This document shows, piece after piece, positions 44,822 through 57,175 of a DNA stretch of 64,000 bases; position 1 is the first letter of the stretch; every line of letters starts with the position of its first letter. The notes beneath the pieces were generated by a model. That model was given only the letters and a program-made list of their open reading frames with translations. It had not been told where the DNA came from and did not search any database. The translations under genes and the position numbers were made by a program. Origin of the DNA: Diphasiastrum complanatum (Eukaryota; Streptophyta; Lycopodiopsida; Lycopodiales; Lycopodiaceae); assembly GCA_029204225.1 (NCBI GenBank), contig CM055107.1, positions 27,370,572 to 27,434,571 on the forward strand. Direction: 5' to 3'.

Positions 44822-45233
44822 TCATGGTAGACTAGTCTGCAGTTTATCGCTCCGATCATTATTGTTACCATCAGATGCCCGCCCTATAGACTCCAGCTCT
44901 TCGATCAACATATCCAAATCTGTTTTGCTGAACTCAGCAACGGCAACTTGAATATCTTCCCCAGTTTCATCTCTGATCCCGGCAATCTCATCTGCAAGGT
45001 GCTTGTTGCTGGACATGCTAAGCTTCAGTCTGAAAAAGGGCTTGTTTACGGATGCAAGCGAGTTGCTAGATACTGCATACCTGAGCTCCCAATCAAAATC
45101 CAATAGCCTGTATGAAGGCGGATCAACAGCAAAGCCGTCGTCCTTCGACGTATTGGAGTCCATGGTTGCAAGCTTCTGTACTGCACCAGAAAGCATAAGC
45201 TTTAGCCTTTGTCTATTTATGAGATCGCCATAG
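44822..45233 (-). CDS. terminal exon of a COMM-domain protein
   Basis: Minus strand. A splice acceptor (TTTAATGCAG) precedes 45,233. The exon runs 137 codons to a stop at 44,822. The COMM domain is read from SYRLLDFDWELRYAVSS through KPFFRLKLSM to FSKTDLDMLIEELESIGRA, with the hallmark aromatic-rich LLDFDW start and the closing Leu-rich helix. COMMD proteins form Commander-type complexes in endosomal recycling and transcription control. The frame is undamaged. Upstream exons are not identified before the window's repeats, so an intron beyond 45,233 is long. Confidence 0.78.
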
Positions 45234-45328
45234 CTGCATTAAATTATGAAGAAATAAAAAGGAAACCTAAATAACATGAGCAAAATAGGGGCAAGTCCCT
45301 TTGCTTGGCCTTTCACTTGCCACCAATG

Positions 45329-45722
45329 GTCACAGAGAATCTGCAAAGTACTACAACCAATCTACTCGTTTTAAAATTTAATTGAAACAAGCACGAAGCC
45401 AAAAGTTTAAAAATCGTCGTCACAAAGAATTTGCAAAGTCCTACAACCAATCGACTGGTTTTAAAATTTGTTGATTGTGATCTTGAAACAAGCAGGAAAC
45501 CAAAAGTTTAAAAATCGTGGTCACAAAGAATTTGCAAAGTCCTACAACCAATCGACTGGTTTTAAAATTTGTCAATTGTGATCTTGAAACAAGCAGGAAA
45601 CCAAAAGTTAGAAAATCGTGGTCACAGAGAATCTGCAAAGGCCTACAACCAATTGACTGGTTTTAAAATTTATAGATTGTGATCATGAAACAAGTAGGAA
45701 GCCAAACGGTATAAAAATCGGC
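45329..45722. repeat. ~101-bp minisatellite, four copies
   Basis: Units begin at about 45,331, 45,421, 45,522 and 45,623. They share GCAAAGTCCTACAACCAATC and ACTGGTTTTAAAATTT. The middle two are nearly identical. The array sits just upstream of the COMM exon, so it is probably intronic. Confidence 0.93.
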
Positions 45723-46710
45723 TAAAAATATGAGTAGCACGAAACTTATCTCCTTAATGCTAAAGTAAGAGGAAATTTTTTGAAATACTTTTAACATATT
45801 TCATTTAATCACTTACTTTTTATGTTGACTTTTAGAAAGTAGACATACATGTTACAATAAATAGGATTACTTTTTGGATTTGTTTTGACAACCTTATCTT
45901 AAAGTATTTCAAATTTATGCTTGTTATTGAGGGTTATAGACTATTTTAATTTTAGACCAAGTCTCAAATTGCACAAAATTAATTTCTTAAGAAATTACAA
46001 GTGCACTTTTGAACTCGAATGCAAAACCGACCAGCTTTGAAAGTTGAAAGAACTTAGGTTGGAAAAGAAAAAAATCGATTGATTTAAGCAACTGTAAGAG
46101 ACCAACCGACCTGTAAAAAAAAAAGCGTGAGCAAAAGCTTGCCACCCATTTTTTCAATCTTGGCAAGTGAGCTGATGGACAATTGACCACACCCATTTCA
46201 CATTTGGTTGGTAAGTGTTGAATGAAGGGCTACAATGTGATTGACCCATTTGAATTTTGACATATGGTTGGTCCATTTTATTTAAAGCGTTGTGTTTTGA
46301 AATGCAAATAGGAAACTTTTCATGTTGAAAGTTGAAGGGTGCTCTAATTTTTTTTCGAGCAATCACCTTTCCCTCTTGACTTGCTAATTGCTCCCTTCCC
46401 ACAAATCCATCTTCGTTAACAACAACACAAACATCAAGTTTGTACAATTTGTTGTCGATTGATAGGTATTCCTCCACAAGGGTGTCGTTTGGGCATTCTT
46501 TGGGTAGTAATATTAGATTGCAATATTTGTGATTGTGTTTTAGGTACTTGAATGTATATAGAGCTAGTTGACTACTAAAACGTGTCTAGTTTTCGTAAAA
46601 CACAGATGAAAATTAGCAATAACTTTGTTTGAGTTGTAGTAAAATTGGTTCATTTATTTCGAGAACATTTCTTGATTGCCATTGCCAACAAGATCTTGTC
46701 AATGTTTTTA
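45723..46710. other. non-coding stretch with one minus-strand open frame
   Basis: A minus-strand open frame of 107 codons (46,154-46,477; NEDGFVGREQLASQEGKVIA) is moderately protein-like, but no family is recognised. The rest is AT-rich. Confidence 0.35.
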
Positions 46711-46714
46711 ATGT

Positions 46715-47930
46715 GTAGGCTTTTGGCCATCCATCAGGTGGAAAACCCTGGTGCATGAAATATTATGTACTGTTGGTGGAAAACCCAACACTATTACGTG
46801 ATTTAATTGTAGTTGTAGGTAAATGTTAAACTTTAATTGAGCTCAAAATTTACAAAATTGACCAACAAATACTTCGTAATTAGTTTGAACGTATTGTTGA
46901 TGAGATTATGGTGTTCACATTTTTACTAATATGAAAAAAAAAAAAAACACGTTATATGCTTTATCCATGAGCATCAATGTATTTGAGCTTCTTAAAGCCA
47001 TTTCCCTTTAGGTCATTTGCTTTTACATGTACTTTGATAGTTAGATGCAACAAAGTGAAACTACCTACATTTATCGAAAAATAAAAACTATGTTGGATGT
47101 ATATATTGTATTTGATAATGTTATTGTATTATTGTGTGACTAGGTTTTTGTCTTGGGTGCACAATAGATGTTTTTTTTTTTAAACCAGCTGCAAACAAAA
47201 GCGAAATGTGCTTGTTTCCAAGTTCAGCTCAAGCTAAAGTATATATTTTTGTTTCTCATTGGGCTATTTAGGTAGGTTTAGAAGATATTTTAGTATGAAA
47301 TTATTATACTAGAATCTCTTTCACAAAACTTTGGCAATGTTACTTAAAAAAATATTATGCATTGAAAACATTTTTTAAGTAACATTGTCAAAGTTTTCAA
47401 TGCATAGATTTTGGGTCATGCAACAAGTGAAAAACCTTGGTGCATGAAATATTGCGTATTCTTGTTAGAGAAAAATCCAATACGGATACGTGATTTGTGT
47501 GCAACTGTCAGCACATTTCGAACTTTAATTGAGCTCAGAACTTAGTATCAACTAATAGCAACAAATAATTTGTGATTGCAATGTGATTGTTTTGTTGCAA
47601 GTTAATCTATCCCGTAGTTGAAGTGGTAGATCATAATAGCTGATCAGCTAGACAATGATACTTGAACAGGTTTTATGTAGTTTGTTGCTAGAAAATACAT
47701 TGCCTTCACTTAATATCATAAGTTTTGGGCCATGTATCGGGTGGAATATCCTGGTGCACAAAATATTGCATATTCTTGTTGTTGAAAAATCCAATACCAA
47801 TACATGATTTGTTTGCAACGTTAGGCAAATGTCGAGCTTTACCTGAGCTCATAATTTAGATATCAAGTAATAACATCGAATAATTTTTAAACATAGTGTC
47901 ATTGTTTTGTTGCAAGCGAATCTTTTTCAT
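46715..47930. repeat. three copies of a ~200-bp dispersed unit
   Basis: Copies at about 46,715-46,870, 47,406-47,600 and 47,715-47,930 share CCTTGGTGCATGAAATATTG-like, AAAAATCCAATAC and TTAATTGAGCTCA words. There is no coding frame. A 30-base-arm hairpin lies at 47,325-47,395 (GGCAATGTTACTTAAAAAAA and its complement). Confidence 0.75.
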
Positions 47931-47934
47931 ATTC

Positions 47935-48835
47935 TAGGTGATAGATCATAATATCTGATCAGGTCCCATGTAGTTGTATTGCTGGAAAATACACTACCTT
48001 TGCGTAATTTTTGCATCATACTATCTTGTCCCAAAACCCCAAACACATGTACAGAGATGTTGATAGACATAATGAGGAATTCCATGATCGACACCCGTGC
48101 AAGTGCTTGTTTTCTGTCAACAATGTACGTTCTTTGCTCACTGAAGACATGTGTGGTTCGTATCTTTTAATATTTTGCATGGCTCCCTTCATAGATGCAG
48201 ATGGAGATTTCGGATTCAGAATGTCAAATAAATAGCGATGTCGATTTTTTAACTGATGGTAATATTACATTCTTTATTTGAATTCATGATAACCAAAACT
48301 TTTTTAGATCAAATAATAACAAAACTTTCTTACTATTTTCTATTATCGATTTGACAGAGGACTGCAACGCATAGCAACAAACATGAAATCCCCGCTAACT
48401 GATGGTACCGTTAAAAGCTAAAATTCTAAAATAAAGAATTCTTACTTTTGATTTAATACATATTAGTAATTTTTAACATAATTGTATTTGTAACTTGTAG
48501 AAGAATTTCGTCAATTTGAACAAGACTTACAAGCAACCAAACCTTCAGGTGATGTTTACAACAATTACAAGTAAAGTATAAAATGTAATAGTGTTTCAAT
48601 AGAATGGATTGACTACTGTTTATTGGAATAAATTTTATGCATGTTTATTACCTACCTCTGTACATACATTCACTGTAATATGGTAGCTACCTACTGCAGG
48701 AGGACGAATGTAGTTAATTAAGTAGATTAATGTCAGCTTTCAATGTACTGATCAATTGACATCCAATCATCAATGAAGATCTATAAGGGTCAAGACCCTG
48801 ATAAGTTTATCATCTTGCAAGCGTTATTTTGTAAT
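47935..48835. other. unassigned stretch
   Basis: A plus-strand open frame at 48,011-48,235 (CKCLFSVNNVRSLLTEDMCG) and a short open piece near 48,500-48,570 (EEFRQFEQDLQATKPSG) look weakly exon-like. No family is recognised. Confidence 0.3.
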
Positions 48836-48839
48836 TAGA

Positions 48840-49992
48840 CAGTTGTTTTATATAAGGAGGTGGGAGTGCACTAAAACTCACTCCTGCTAAAGAGATGCTA
48901 TCAAATTCTTTTAGAAACTTTTGAACATTCCCAAGCATCTCCAAAGAATTCATAGAGGCCACCTAAGTCTTCTCAAAAAGGCCAAGATGGCCAAGATGCA
49001 GTTAGATGTGGACGCCATGCAGGCCAGTATCAGATTCTATCAAGCCATGGTACCACTTCTACAAAGAAAATATCAAGCCTTGCAAATTAGGATCAAAACA
49101 GGACAAAAAAAGACCGAGCATCAAGAGAAAGTGATCCTTGCAAAAGCTACAAGCAAAAGAGAAGTTGTTCTAGGAATTGAAAGTCAAGCAGAAAAGTTAC
49201 GGTGATCCAATCATCAACATAGTTAGCTGGTTGAGGCTTTGGCATCACAAATTCTAGAAAATACGCAGCCAACCACTACAAGCTTAGGACCATTCTGCAC
49301 CAACAAGCACACAAGCATCAACTCCAGCTCCCTTGGAGTTTGATACAACCTTCACATTTGAGCAGTTGGATGTGCCCGATGGTGAAGCATTTGGTGCAAG
49401 CTCATCCCAAGAAACTCTCTCGTACGACAAAGCAGCATGCATGGATGCGAGCTAGGACCAAACAAGCAAGAACATCAAACATGTTTTTAAGAAGCCCCAG
49501 ACTCTAGAGAGTCGATCCAAGAGTTCCAAGCCAAGTACGTCTTAGAGTAGTTCTTCCAAAAGAACCATATTTCAATTGATCCAACGGTGTGACAAGCGGC
49601 TCTCAAGTGCAAAGGGCTCTCTTTCCTCAGTTATTTGAGTTCCATTGGGACCGTTCCTTGGGTCCTTTGTATTTTGATCCCAACACCCCCTTATCAGCTT
49701 GAAATTCCAAGACTAGCTCATGGTGGCAAGAATTTACTATCGAGCACCTATGGCAACGTTTCAGCCTGCAACATGAGTGAAGAGTGGCAATGCCCCTAAT
49801 AGTTGCCATGTAGCTCACATGTCTTTGGGTCATTTAAAGATGACACAATCATAAGGTCCCAGGTAGTGGACGGCTACAGAAAGCTCATTGAAGAACTCCA
49901 CAAGTAAAATGAAGAGCTAGAAGTTGAGGAACAAGTGGATTCACAAATCCAATAATTGCCATGGGTCTGGCAATAGATTAGCAGTGGGGGAG
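48840..49992 (+). mobile_element. gag-like, pol-less retroelement remnant
   Basis: The 94-codon frame at 48,921-49,205 is a basic coiled-coil-like protein (LLKKAKMAKMQLDVDAMQA, YQALQIRIKTGQKKTEHQEK). Downstream, broken frames continue with PAPLEFDTTFTFEQLDVPDG. The unit ends at a polypurine tract (GCAGTGGGGGAG) followed by TGTCGGGGC at 49,993. I see no protease, integrase or reverse transcriptase. It looks like a non-autonomous LTR element or a deleted Ty3-type one. Confidence 0.45.
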
Positions 49993-51165
49993 TGTCGGGG
50001 CTAGAATACAAGGCCTAAGGGGCATTTCAATGGAGCCCAGGGTAATTTATGAAAGGACCACCTTGCGGGGAAAAGCCTTTTCAAATAACCATTTCTGCGA
50101 TCATTTTGGTTACATCAATGGCCCAAGTATGGCATCTTGTGTGTATAAGCCCATCTTTAAGAGTCCGACAGTAGTTAGTATGTTAGGCCCCAATTCGGCA
50201 TCTTGCATGTATACTCATCATTTTTCAAAATACCCTGAACCATATAACCAATGGATTTCTTTGTTACTATTACCATTATTCTCTATAGATGACCTCATCA
50301 TCTAAGAATACCACTCCGCATTGACCTAGGTATGGACGAAATGTCTTATTCAAATACTGTTGAAATGCTGCAAGTATATTCACTGAACCAAAAAGAACAT
50401 TAAAAATCTCAATGTAACTGAAAACAATAATGTAATAGATATCCGATATCCATTCCAGAACCAATAGAAATAATTTTATTCTTCCAAAAGTTAGAAGTAC
50501 TCTTGGTTGTATCCGTCATTATAAAGAACCACTCTATAATGCCAAGAATCTAAAATTACTATAATTGATCGTCTCAGTCAACCGATTCTCTACACCCAAG
50601 CTTCATCTCCTTCCTCCCTTTCCAAATGTGGTTCAGGCTGAAAGCCCCAGATTCGGCAAGGACAATGACCAAATTTTCTGAATCAATAGAACTTTTACCT
50701 ACAAGTCATCTAGTCAGTTTTGATTGTTCACTAGTTAAGTGTCACACTCAACTACTGGCAAATCTACATGTAGATCAGCATAGAACCCATTCCAACCATA
50801 CACAAGAAACTATTCTATTTTGCTGATAGATTCAAAATCTTCAACCGAAAGTGAAAGGTACTGTGACCTTATAAAACTGACCGATTTCATCTCAATAAGG
50901 TCACTCACTTTATAAGCAATTTTTGTTTGATTAAAATCCAACATCTGGAAAACAGACAGCTCTCAAGTATTGTATTGTAAAATCAGTTCTGATATAGAAA
51001 AAAAATTTCTCAATGTTCTGTTCATTGATGTGTATGATTTGTAGAGCTTGAATGCATGCTATCAGTAGATAAATTTCCGTTGTTGTCTTATTCAACATTA
51101 TCTATTGTTTACAAGTATAATTTTTACAACAGATCATTAGAATCAATCTGGGGTTTGGGAGAGAA
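49993..51165. other. LTR start and non-coding sequence
   Basis: Starts TGTCGGGGCTAGAATAC right after the polypurine tract. The LTR end is not found. The rest has no recognised genes. Confidence 0.4.
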
Positions 51166-51307
51166 TTAGACCGTAGTGAGAAGCAGTAGCTACTCTTGCC
51201 AAGTCTGCTCTATCTATCCTTTCATTCTGCAATAGTGATCTCTAAATATGATTGCCATCACCAGGCAGTCGGGTCGAAGCCCTGCGGACGGAATCAATTT
51301 CCATCAG

Positions 51308-51319
51308 TGGTATGAGAGC
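51308..51319 (+). other. primer-binding site variant
   Basis: TGGTATGAGAGC differs at one base from the copia initiator-Met tRNA site TGGTATCAGAGC. It is followed ~25 bases later by the gag start. The upstream ~140 bases are probably the LTR end. Confidence 0.75.
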
Positions 51320-51344
51320 TGTGCTTCAGGCTATGGCATCCATT

Positions 51345-52160
51345 AGCAGCATTCAATCAAAGATCTGCATGATCCTTGACTCTTCAGGATCAAACTTCCT
51401 AGCATGAAAGGTGAAGACTTCTCTCATACTAAAAGGAGAAGGTCTATGGCTCTGGGTTGATGCCACAGAAGAGATGCCCACAACCACTGGAAAAGAGCTA
51501 CGGGAATGGAGAGAGAAGAACGACAAGGCAGTAGCCATGTTGTCTTCCTCCATCGAAGACAGCTTAACACTTGATCTGGCCACACTCTCCAAAGCAAGAG
51601 AAATGTGGGATGATTTGTTGACCAAACTTTAAACAAAATCACGAAGCCAAATTATGCTTCTTGAAGATCAGCTGACCAATCTCAGATGGGATGGTAAAGA
51701 TCTCACCTCCTTCATCAGAAGAATGAAGAACTTGTTCCTCTCGCTACACAACTCTGGAACAAAGAATGCAGTCTCAGCGGAGAAGCAGCTCACATACCTG
51801 CTACGAGCTCTACCAAGATCATTTCAAACGATCCAAACACTACTTGCTAAAGATCCAACGATGACTCTTGAGAAGGTTGTAATCAAGATCAAAGAAGAGG
51901 TGAATGCCCGTGAATACCTTGATGATAGAGATAACTCTGATCAAGCTCTCTACAGCAACAAAGAGAAGCAGATGAAGAACTCCAAGCTTAAGAGGGAGTC
52001 GGACCAAAGACAAGATCGAAAGCAGTAGTCGGAGGGAGTGAAAGAAAGCAAGTGAAAGAGCAGAAATAAACCGAGATAGCAAAATAATGAGAAGAAGACC
52101 TGTATGAGATGCACATGAGAAGGCCACACTGTTGATAAGTGCTGGCTCAACCTCTCACCT
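51345..52160 (+). pseudogene. copia gag (third family)
   Basis: Frames give ILKGEGLWLWVDATEEMPTT, then SLTLDLATLSKAREMWDDLL, SFIRRMKNLFLSLHNSGTKN and RALPRSFQTIQTLLAKDPTM, ending at a zinc knuckle. In the knuckle all Cys and His remain, but a stop replaces one spacer residue (CMRCT, stop, EGHTVDKC). Further stops lie near 51,403, 51,630 and 52,028. No protease follows. Confidence 0.88.
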
Positions 52161-52164
52161 TAGA

Positions 52165-52570
52165 CCGAGGAGGTCTTTGAGAAGACGAGACTAATGAAGA
52201 CTGAGAGCCGAGAAATACTAGCCAGGGAAGACATGCAAGAACTGTGTAAGCCTCATGGTGAATCTCGGAAAATGGAATGACCATGTAGGAACTAGTATTT
52301 CTAAGCAAATGTAATAAATGCAAGTAGACCCCTCTTAAAGAAAGTAGAGTGAGCCACCTTTTGATGGTGACCTGTAGTGGAGAGCATTATTCCACTTGTA
52401 ATTTGTGAAATGTGAAAATTCCACTAGGATGCCACCTAAGGAGTGTGAAAGATTCAACTAGTTTCATCACATTTTGCACTATTTCCATATTTGGCATATT
52501 GAGGCCAAAACTTGTTTTAGACTTAGAGGTTGACTTTTCAAAGTTCATTAGTCTAAATTTCATTTGAATA
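52165..52570. repeat. LTR-like segment related to 62.2-62.4 kb
   Basis: 52,195-52,350 shares AGAGCCGAG, CATGGTG, GACCATGTAGGAACTAG and related words with 62,250-62,400 in the same order. This suggests an LTR of that family. The remainder is unassigned. Confidence 0.5.
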
Positions 52571-52571
52571 A

Positions 52572-52705
52572 ACGGAAACAAGGAAGAAATTGGACTTCCA
52601 AGGTCTCAAGACCATCTTGATCGGATATACTTCGTCTGATAACACTTGCAAGCTTATTGATATTCTTACCACTAATGATACTTCATCCACAAGATCTATT
52701 CCAAT
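52572..52705 (+). pseudogene. copia integrase C-terminal scrap
   Basis: ETRKKLDFQGLKTILIGYTS matches the copia integrase C-terminal segment K.D....C.FIGYS. It ends within ~40 codons. Confidence 0.6.
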
Positions 52706-52709
52706 GTAC

Positions 52710-53190
52710 TAGTTTGTGCACATACAAAATTGGAATTTATTCTTGTTTATGTTCGTATGAAACAACGTAACCGTGTTCATCAATTTCAAATCGCCCGTGA
52801 ATATTCAACTTTGCAAGGTTGTTTGAATATATTGGAAATTTCCAGGTTTTGAAATTGGGAATTCCTCTCCAAGCGCAAATATTTTGTCAATCCATATATC
52901 TTTGATTTTCAGATTGGTGATGCCCTTAGCTCCAATCACAGTACCACATAAACAAGCCACTCGTTCCAACGTTGTTGAGTGCATACATATGTAACAAAAT
53001 GGAATACTATTTCAAGAAGCAAATTTGTTATGCTAGAAATGCAAACATGTTCGAACCATGGAGCATTGATTCCTTTCAAACGAAGGCGGCCTGTAACCTA
53101 TGGAACAACAAAGTATGCATGACAAATTTTCATGTCAAAGGTATGTTACAAGTAACTATTTGAATACAGTCATAAATTGTCAATTGAAAA
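52710..53190. other. unassigned stretch
   Basis: A 63-codon open frame (52,972-53,163) has no recognisable features. No other signal is seen. Confidence 0.35.
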
Positions 53191-53194
53191 AAAA

Positions 53195-53795
53195 AAGTGT
53201 AGTGCACTTGGGGGTTTACGGATCCCAAGGCAACCCTAACCCTAGTTAATAAGTGAGAGGGATTTGGCACCCTGTGTGTTTAAGTCCAACCCGATGATCA
53301 CATAGTTATTTGATTAGTTACAAGTCAATAAAAGGACTTTAGGCCTCTTTTGTGGGACTTTTAATGTCGCAAGGCCTAAATGTCAAGTTAGTGAATAAAG
53401 TTGGGTTTCCCTCCAATTCTGGATGGTTCCCACTATTTTTTAAATTTGAATAATTAGGGAGGCAAAAATGGACCAATAGGATTCAGAGGCCAGGGTCCTC
53501 CTCTCTACTATAAAAAGGGACCAACTCGAGTTCCTACACATGTTCATTTTCTCATTTCAATAAAGCAGATTGGTTCTCTTGAGAAATGGATTGATGAATG
53601 TCCTTGCTCTCTATCACTTTTCCTCTATCTCTCATGCTTTCTTTGGATTTTGCTAATTGTTGGATCTGATTGTTATTGGGATTGCATGTTGTTATACTTT
53701 TTATGAGAGAGAAAGGGAGAGAGATAAAGAGTAAGCTATCTTGTTATGGATCATAGTATTAATGGATCGTAGTGTCTTGGATGATGAGTGACTAT
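53195..53795 (+). repeat. LTR with core promoter
   Basis: A CCAAT box lies at ~53,472. TATAAAAAGG is at 53,509-53,518 and AATAAA at 53,559-53,564. The downstream U5-like part resembles 25,991-26,285. The exact ends are uncertain. It is oriented opposite to the gag that follows. Confidence 0.6.
53509..53518 (+). promoter_or_regulatory. LTR TATA box
   Basis: TATAAAAAGG lies 37 bases after a CCAAT box and ~45 before AATAAA, a compact U3-R arrangement usual in plant LTRs. Confidence 0.65.
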
Positions 53796-53805
53796 GCTAT
53801 TGCAG

Positions 53806-54497
53806 TTATGATTGTAATGTTGCAAGTTGTTCTGCCTTTGTCTTCTTATCCTTGAAGCCTTCCTTCTTCTTGGATTGCTGCTTGGTTGAATAGAGTGCCA
53901 TGGATTTGATACTCGTAGGTGTGGACAAGCTTTTCCTCCGAACTTCTTCTTGCAACAAACTTGTTGTCAATTTTTGGAGAGGCAGCACAGGGGCATTGCT
54001 CAGAAGCAACACTAAATTATCGTAGGAGGATGGAAGACTGGCAAGAAGAGACATGGTAGAGTCTTCTTCTGAGATAGGGAAACCTATTGTAGCCAATTGG
54101 TCCAACAATTGTTTGAACTCGTTTAGATGGTCATTGATTGAGGTGCCTTCACTTATTATGAGTATCAGTACCTTCTTCCTCAAGAAGAGACGAGTCGAGA
54201 CATCTGAGGTCTCGTAGATGCTAGTGAGTGTATTCCATGCTTCTTTGGAAGTAGTGTAGTTGGATACATGAGCAATTTGAGTGTCTTTAAGGTTTAGAGA
54301 TACAATGGCAAGAGCCTTGCCATCTTTGGCTTCCCAAGCTGGGAGCTATTCGGGGTCTGCCAGTCTGGCTATGGAACCCTTGATATATCCCCATAACTCC
54401 TTTTCAATTAGGATCATGCTCATTTTGAACTTCCACATGTGAAAGTCATCTCCGTTGAATCTATTGATCAAGCGGATCTCTAAGGTGCCTTTCATAG
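53806..54497 (-). pseudogene. copia gag
   Basis: On the minus strand Gag begins MKGTLEIRLINRFNGDDFHM near 54,495 and runs through WKFKMSMILIEKELWGYIKG. One TAG stop is at ~54,345. After KDGKALAIVSLNLKDTQIAH comes DHLNEFKQLLDQLATIGFPI and LLASLPSSYDNLVLLLS. It is cut off at 53,806, after a Lys-rich stretch and before the knuckle. Apart from the one stop, the frame is well preserved. Confidence 0.9.
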
Positions 54498-54574
54498 TGA
54501 TCGAAATTATACACAAACAACTTAGAATAGCTTTTGGAAAAAGATTCTGGACTCTAGTATTCCACTGAACCCAA

Positions 54575-54586
54575 GCTCTGATACCA
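54575..54586 (-). other. primer-binding site
   Basis: TGGTATCAGAGC on the minus strand, ~80 bases upstream of the gag start. It is separated by four bases from an LTR end. Confidence 0.88.
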
Positions 54587-54590
54587 CTTT

Positions 54591-55215
54591 TGTTGGTGTA
54601 TGATGGTGGTCTGCGTGGTCTACGATTGATTGCGGCTGCAGTGGAGCCGTGACGGAAGCAGAACACGAGAGACGATTACGATGTAAATGATGTCTCTACC
54701 AATAGTAAGAAAAACAATTATGAACACAATAATAACTGCAATTTTAGGAATGTGGTTTGACTAGGGAACAGAATCAAAAACTTGTTGTCCTTTCGGATTA
54801 TCAAAGTAGGAGTCTGAGACTGCTGTAATAGTAGGATTGCGAAGCATTAGGCGTCTTGGACAACCATGCAATCTTCTGTCTCTGATAACCGTGTTTGTGT
54901 GCAAGAGAGTGAGAGAGACAATTGCGTTCAATCAAGAACGTAATAATTGAACAATAACAAATCTATGTAAATGAGATAGAATCAGAACACAATACAGTAG
55001 CACTGATAAGCGCATATTCCTACTTACAGATTCTGAAACAATGGCTATAGTTCTAGCTCTCTCTCTCTCTATATATATAAAATCACTAACTCTAAGGAGC
55101 TAGCTACTTAAGATCTTTGTTGGTCATTTGATGGCTCTGTGCATCTACAAATTGTTCAGCTCACTACTTAATTAATTTTCTCTGATTTCTTCAAGCACTG
55201 CATGCAAATCCACGC
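54591..55215 (-). repeat. 5' LTR of the gag at 53.8-54.5 kb
   Basis: The LTR 3' end (CCAACA on the minus strand) is at 54,591. A minus-strand TATA-like TTTTATATATAT lies at 55,071-55,084 behind a (CT)n run. The outer end is uncertain because the next array begins at ~55,222. Confidence 0.6.
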
Positions 55216-55400
55216 AGTGTAGTGAACTGCCATAAAGTCTTCTGACAGCTTATTTGGATCGATTTTTTCCTGATGGAAAAATTTGGATAAAAGTCGGTTA
55301 GTTGATGGTTGGTGAAAACTCGACAAAGTCGAGTAAGTTGACAAAGTCGGACTTGATGGAGTTTAATGAAAAAACATCGATGTTGAGCAAGTCAAGTTTG

Positions 55401-55547
<147 letters not shown>

Positions 55548-56257
55548 CATGTCAAAAAATCGAATGTTATCATAAATGAGCTCTAATACCATGTCAGAAA
55601 TCGAGAGTATGAGCTGATATAGGATTAGTAGAGAACTGATAGAAACAAGACCTTGATATCAGATCGTGACGACTGGTAGCGAAAGCTTGAGTGAGAGTGG
55701 TTTAGGATTGGAAGCGCCACAATTAGTAGCAGAAATATTCAAGATGAATGATTCACAAAAATGCTCAATAGAATGATACAGTAGTGAGATAGAAATTTTA
55801 CTTTGATTAATATCAATAATGAGTACAATCGCTTGAAGTGATAGCTTTAGCGTGTCCGTTGAGTGTATTAATGCTGGCAACAGGAATTCTTCTAGTGAGA
55901 AAATTGATTAGTGATCAATTATCAACTATGTGTATTCACAGTTGATTCTATATTACAAAAATTTATTTGACAAATATCGACTTGTTAAATATCTGTCTCT
56001 TAAATTTCTTTTAGCATTAAATGCTACCTGCTATTTATTACAACCGCCTTGTAACAATAAATGTATGTACAATAGTTAGTGAACTGCCATAAAGTCTTCT
56101 GACAGCTTATTTGGATCAAATTTTCCCTGATGGAAAAATTTCGATAAAAGTTGGTTAGTTGATGGTTGGTGAAAACTCAACAAAGTCTAGTAAGTTGACA
56201 AAGTCGGACTTGATGGAGTTTAATGGAAAAACATCGATGTCGAGCAAGTCAAGTTTG

Positions 56258-56258
<1 letters not shown>

Positions 56259-56331
<73 letters not shown>
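56259..56331. repeat. (AC)n(AT)n microsatellite
   Basis: About 32 AC units followed by a few AT, at the position where units 1 and 3 have AT. Confidence 0.98.
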
Positions 56332-57044
56332 ACATGTCGAAAAACCGAATGTTATCTTAAATGAGCTCTTATACCATGTCAGAAATCGAGAGTATGAGCT
56401 GATATAGGATTAGTAGAAAACTGATAGAAACAAAACTCTGATATCAGATCATGATGACTGGCAGCAAAAGCTTGAGTGAGAGTGGTTTAGGATTGGAAGC
56501 GCCACAATTAGCAGCAGAAATATTCAAGATGAATGATTCACAAAATTGCTCAATAGAACAATACAGTAGTGAGATAGAAATTGCACTCTGATCAATATCA
56601 ACAATGAGTACAATTGCTTGAAGTGATAGCTTTAGCGTGTCCGTTGAGTGTAGTACCACTGGCAACAAGAATTCTTCTAGTGAGAAAATTGATTAGTGAT
56701 CAATTATCAACTATGTGTATTCGCAGTTGATTCTATATTACAAAAATTTACTTGACAAATATCTACTTGTTAAATATCTGTCTCTTGAATTTCTTTTAGC
56801 ATTAGATGCTATCTGCTATTTATTACAACCGCCTTGTAACAATAAATGTATGTACGATAGTTAGTGAACTGCCATAAAGTCTTCTGACAGCTTATTTGGA
56901 TCGATTTTTCCTTGATGGTAAAATTTCGATTAAAGTCGGTTAGTTGATGGTTGGTGAAAACTCGACAAAGTCGGGTAAGTTGACAAAGTCGGACTTGATG
57001 GAGTTTAATGGAAAAACATCGATGTTGAGCAAGTCAAGTTTGAA

Positions 57045-57070
57045 CATATATATATATATATATATATATA
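57045..57070. repeat. (AT)13 microsatellite
   Basis: A short AT run in unit 3, at the position of a TATA box in the related segment at 60,171. Confidence 0.97.
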
Positions 57071-57175
57071 CATACATGAGAGAAGTCAAAGTCGATGAAG
57101 TTGAACTTCGACAGGTTTTTCAGGATGCTCATTATTGAATGGATTTGAGGCTGAGCATCACAATCCAACACTGCC

